This document shows positions 63,687-64,000 of a DNA stretch of 64,000 nt, piece after piece. Position numbers and translations under genes: made by a program. Position 1 is the stretch's first letter. Every line of letters begins with the position of its first letter. The notes beneath the pieces were generated by a model, which saw only the letters and a program-made list of their open reading frames with translations, was not told the origin of the DNA and did no database searches. The stretch comes from Mucidula mucida. Taxonomy: Eukaryota; Basidiomycota; Agaricomycetes; Agaricales; Physalacriaceae. The stretch spans positions 1-64,000 of the forward strand of contig JADNYV010000198.1 of the NCBI GenBank assembly GCA_015501055.1. The letters are read 5' to 3'.

Positions 63687-63978
63687 TGTAATGTAAGGAA
63701 ATGGAGTCGGTAAGCTTCTCAGTCGATACACAATGGTAGAAACGACTGTATTAAGGTCGAGTACTATACCTAATGTAAGGAAATGGAGTCGGTAAGCTTC
63801 TGTAAGATATATAAGTACGAGGAATGATTAGGTTAATGTAAATAGGCTCACCTCAGTCGATACACAATGGTAGAAACGACTGAGGTGGCGTGAAACGATC
63901 GAGAGGTATATAAATGTACGTATAGGAGGCATGTCCATAAAAGGAATTCACCGCCCGTCGTCGGGTCTACTTCCAACA
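63687..63978 (-). repeat. LTR of a second Copia-type element (minus strand)
   Basis: On the minus strand it starts TGTTGGAAGTAGACCCGACG at 63978, right after a polypurine tract CTGGGGGAG (63979-63987), the same 3' layout as the element at 14252-14262, and ends TTACATTACA at 63687. Inside are two copies of TAATGTAAGGAAATGGAGTC (63689 and about 63772) and two of CAGTCGATACACAATGG (about 63719 and 63853); the second forms a hairpin CACCTCAGTCG..CGACTGAGGTG at 63849-63887. So this is the 3' LTR of an element whose body lies beyond 64000. Different family from the first element. Confidence 0.75.
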
Positions 63979-64000
63979 CTCCCCCAGATCCGACGACTAC

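Overview
The window looks like nuclear DNA of a basidiomycete fungus, probably an agaricomycete. Genes are split by many short introns of about 45-70 nt (a few apparent ones of about 35 nt) with GT..AG ends. The recognisable genes are typical eukaryotic and fungal ones: D-lactate dehydrogenase, an SR splicing factor, CENP-C/Mif2, TCF25, WRAP53/TCAB1-like WD40, DUF1365, a PL14 lyase, a RING-CH membrane protein, a PPR protein and an ABC transporter. There is one LTR/Copia element of the kind common in these fungi. All functions below are read from sequence motifs by eye; no search was run.

Layout. 0.1-5.5 kb: D-lactate dehydrogenase (-), an RRM/SR protein (+) and a BTB gene broken by an 8-bp tandem duplication. 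5.6-8.9 kb: remnants of TCF25 and PP2C, then DUF1365 copy 1 with a tRNA-Ala(AGC). 9.06-15.37 kb: a long-TIR (Mutator-like) DNA element with a 9-bp target duplication, split by a complete Copia retrotransposon. 15.7-22.6 kb: PL14 lyase, two units of an unrecognised repeated gene family (called R here), PDAP1-like and F-box-like remnants. 22.7-31 kb: RING-CH protein, intergenic repeats, a hAT-like MITE, CENP-C, a protein kinase. 31.3-38.1 kb: tandem PP2C/TCF25-fragment duplications ending in the TCF25 gene. 38.5-42.7 kb: R unit 3 and a PDAP1-like pseudogene. 42.7-63.7 kb: a very large inverted duplication, arms about 8.36 kb (42722-51092 and 55335-63686) around a 4.2-kb spacer. Each arm holds an R unit, an ABC transporter, tRNA-Ala, DUF1365 and a WRAP53-like gene. 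The spacer holds the 3' end of the WRAP53 gene, R unit 5 and a PPR gene. The right arm is cut by the LTR of a second, minus-strand Copia element that runs off the window.

The most unusual content is the R family: six units, five with an open frame of 164-204 codons. The protein is made of degenerate repeats ending in WSxALxILEG. Each unit has a conserved palindromic upstream block and a 3' module of two long hairpins whose stems are kept by compensating changes. The R units lie next to most of the rearrangements here. The second theme is dense duplication with decay: many paralogues differ by isolated 1-nt deletions, and the two arms carry complementary lesions (ABC broken on the right; DUF1365 and WRAP53 broken on the left). 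Whether these deletions are real or residual assembly errors in repeats must be settled before any gene here is called dead.
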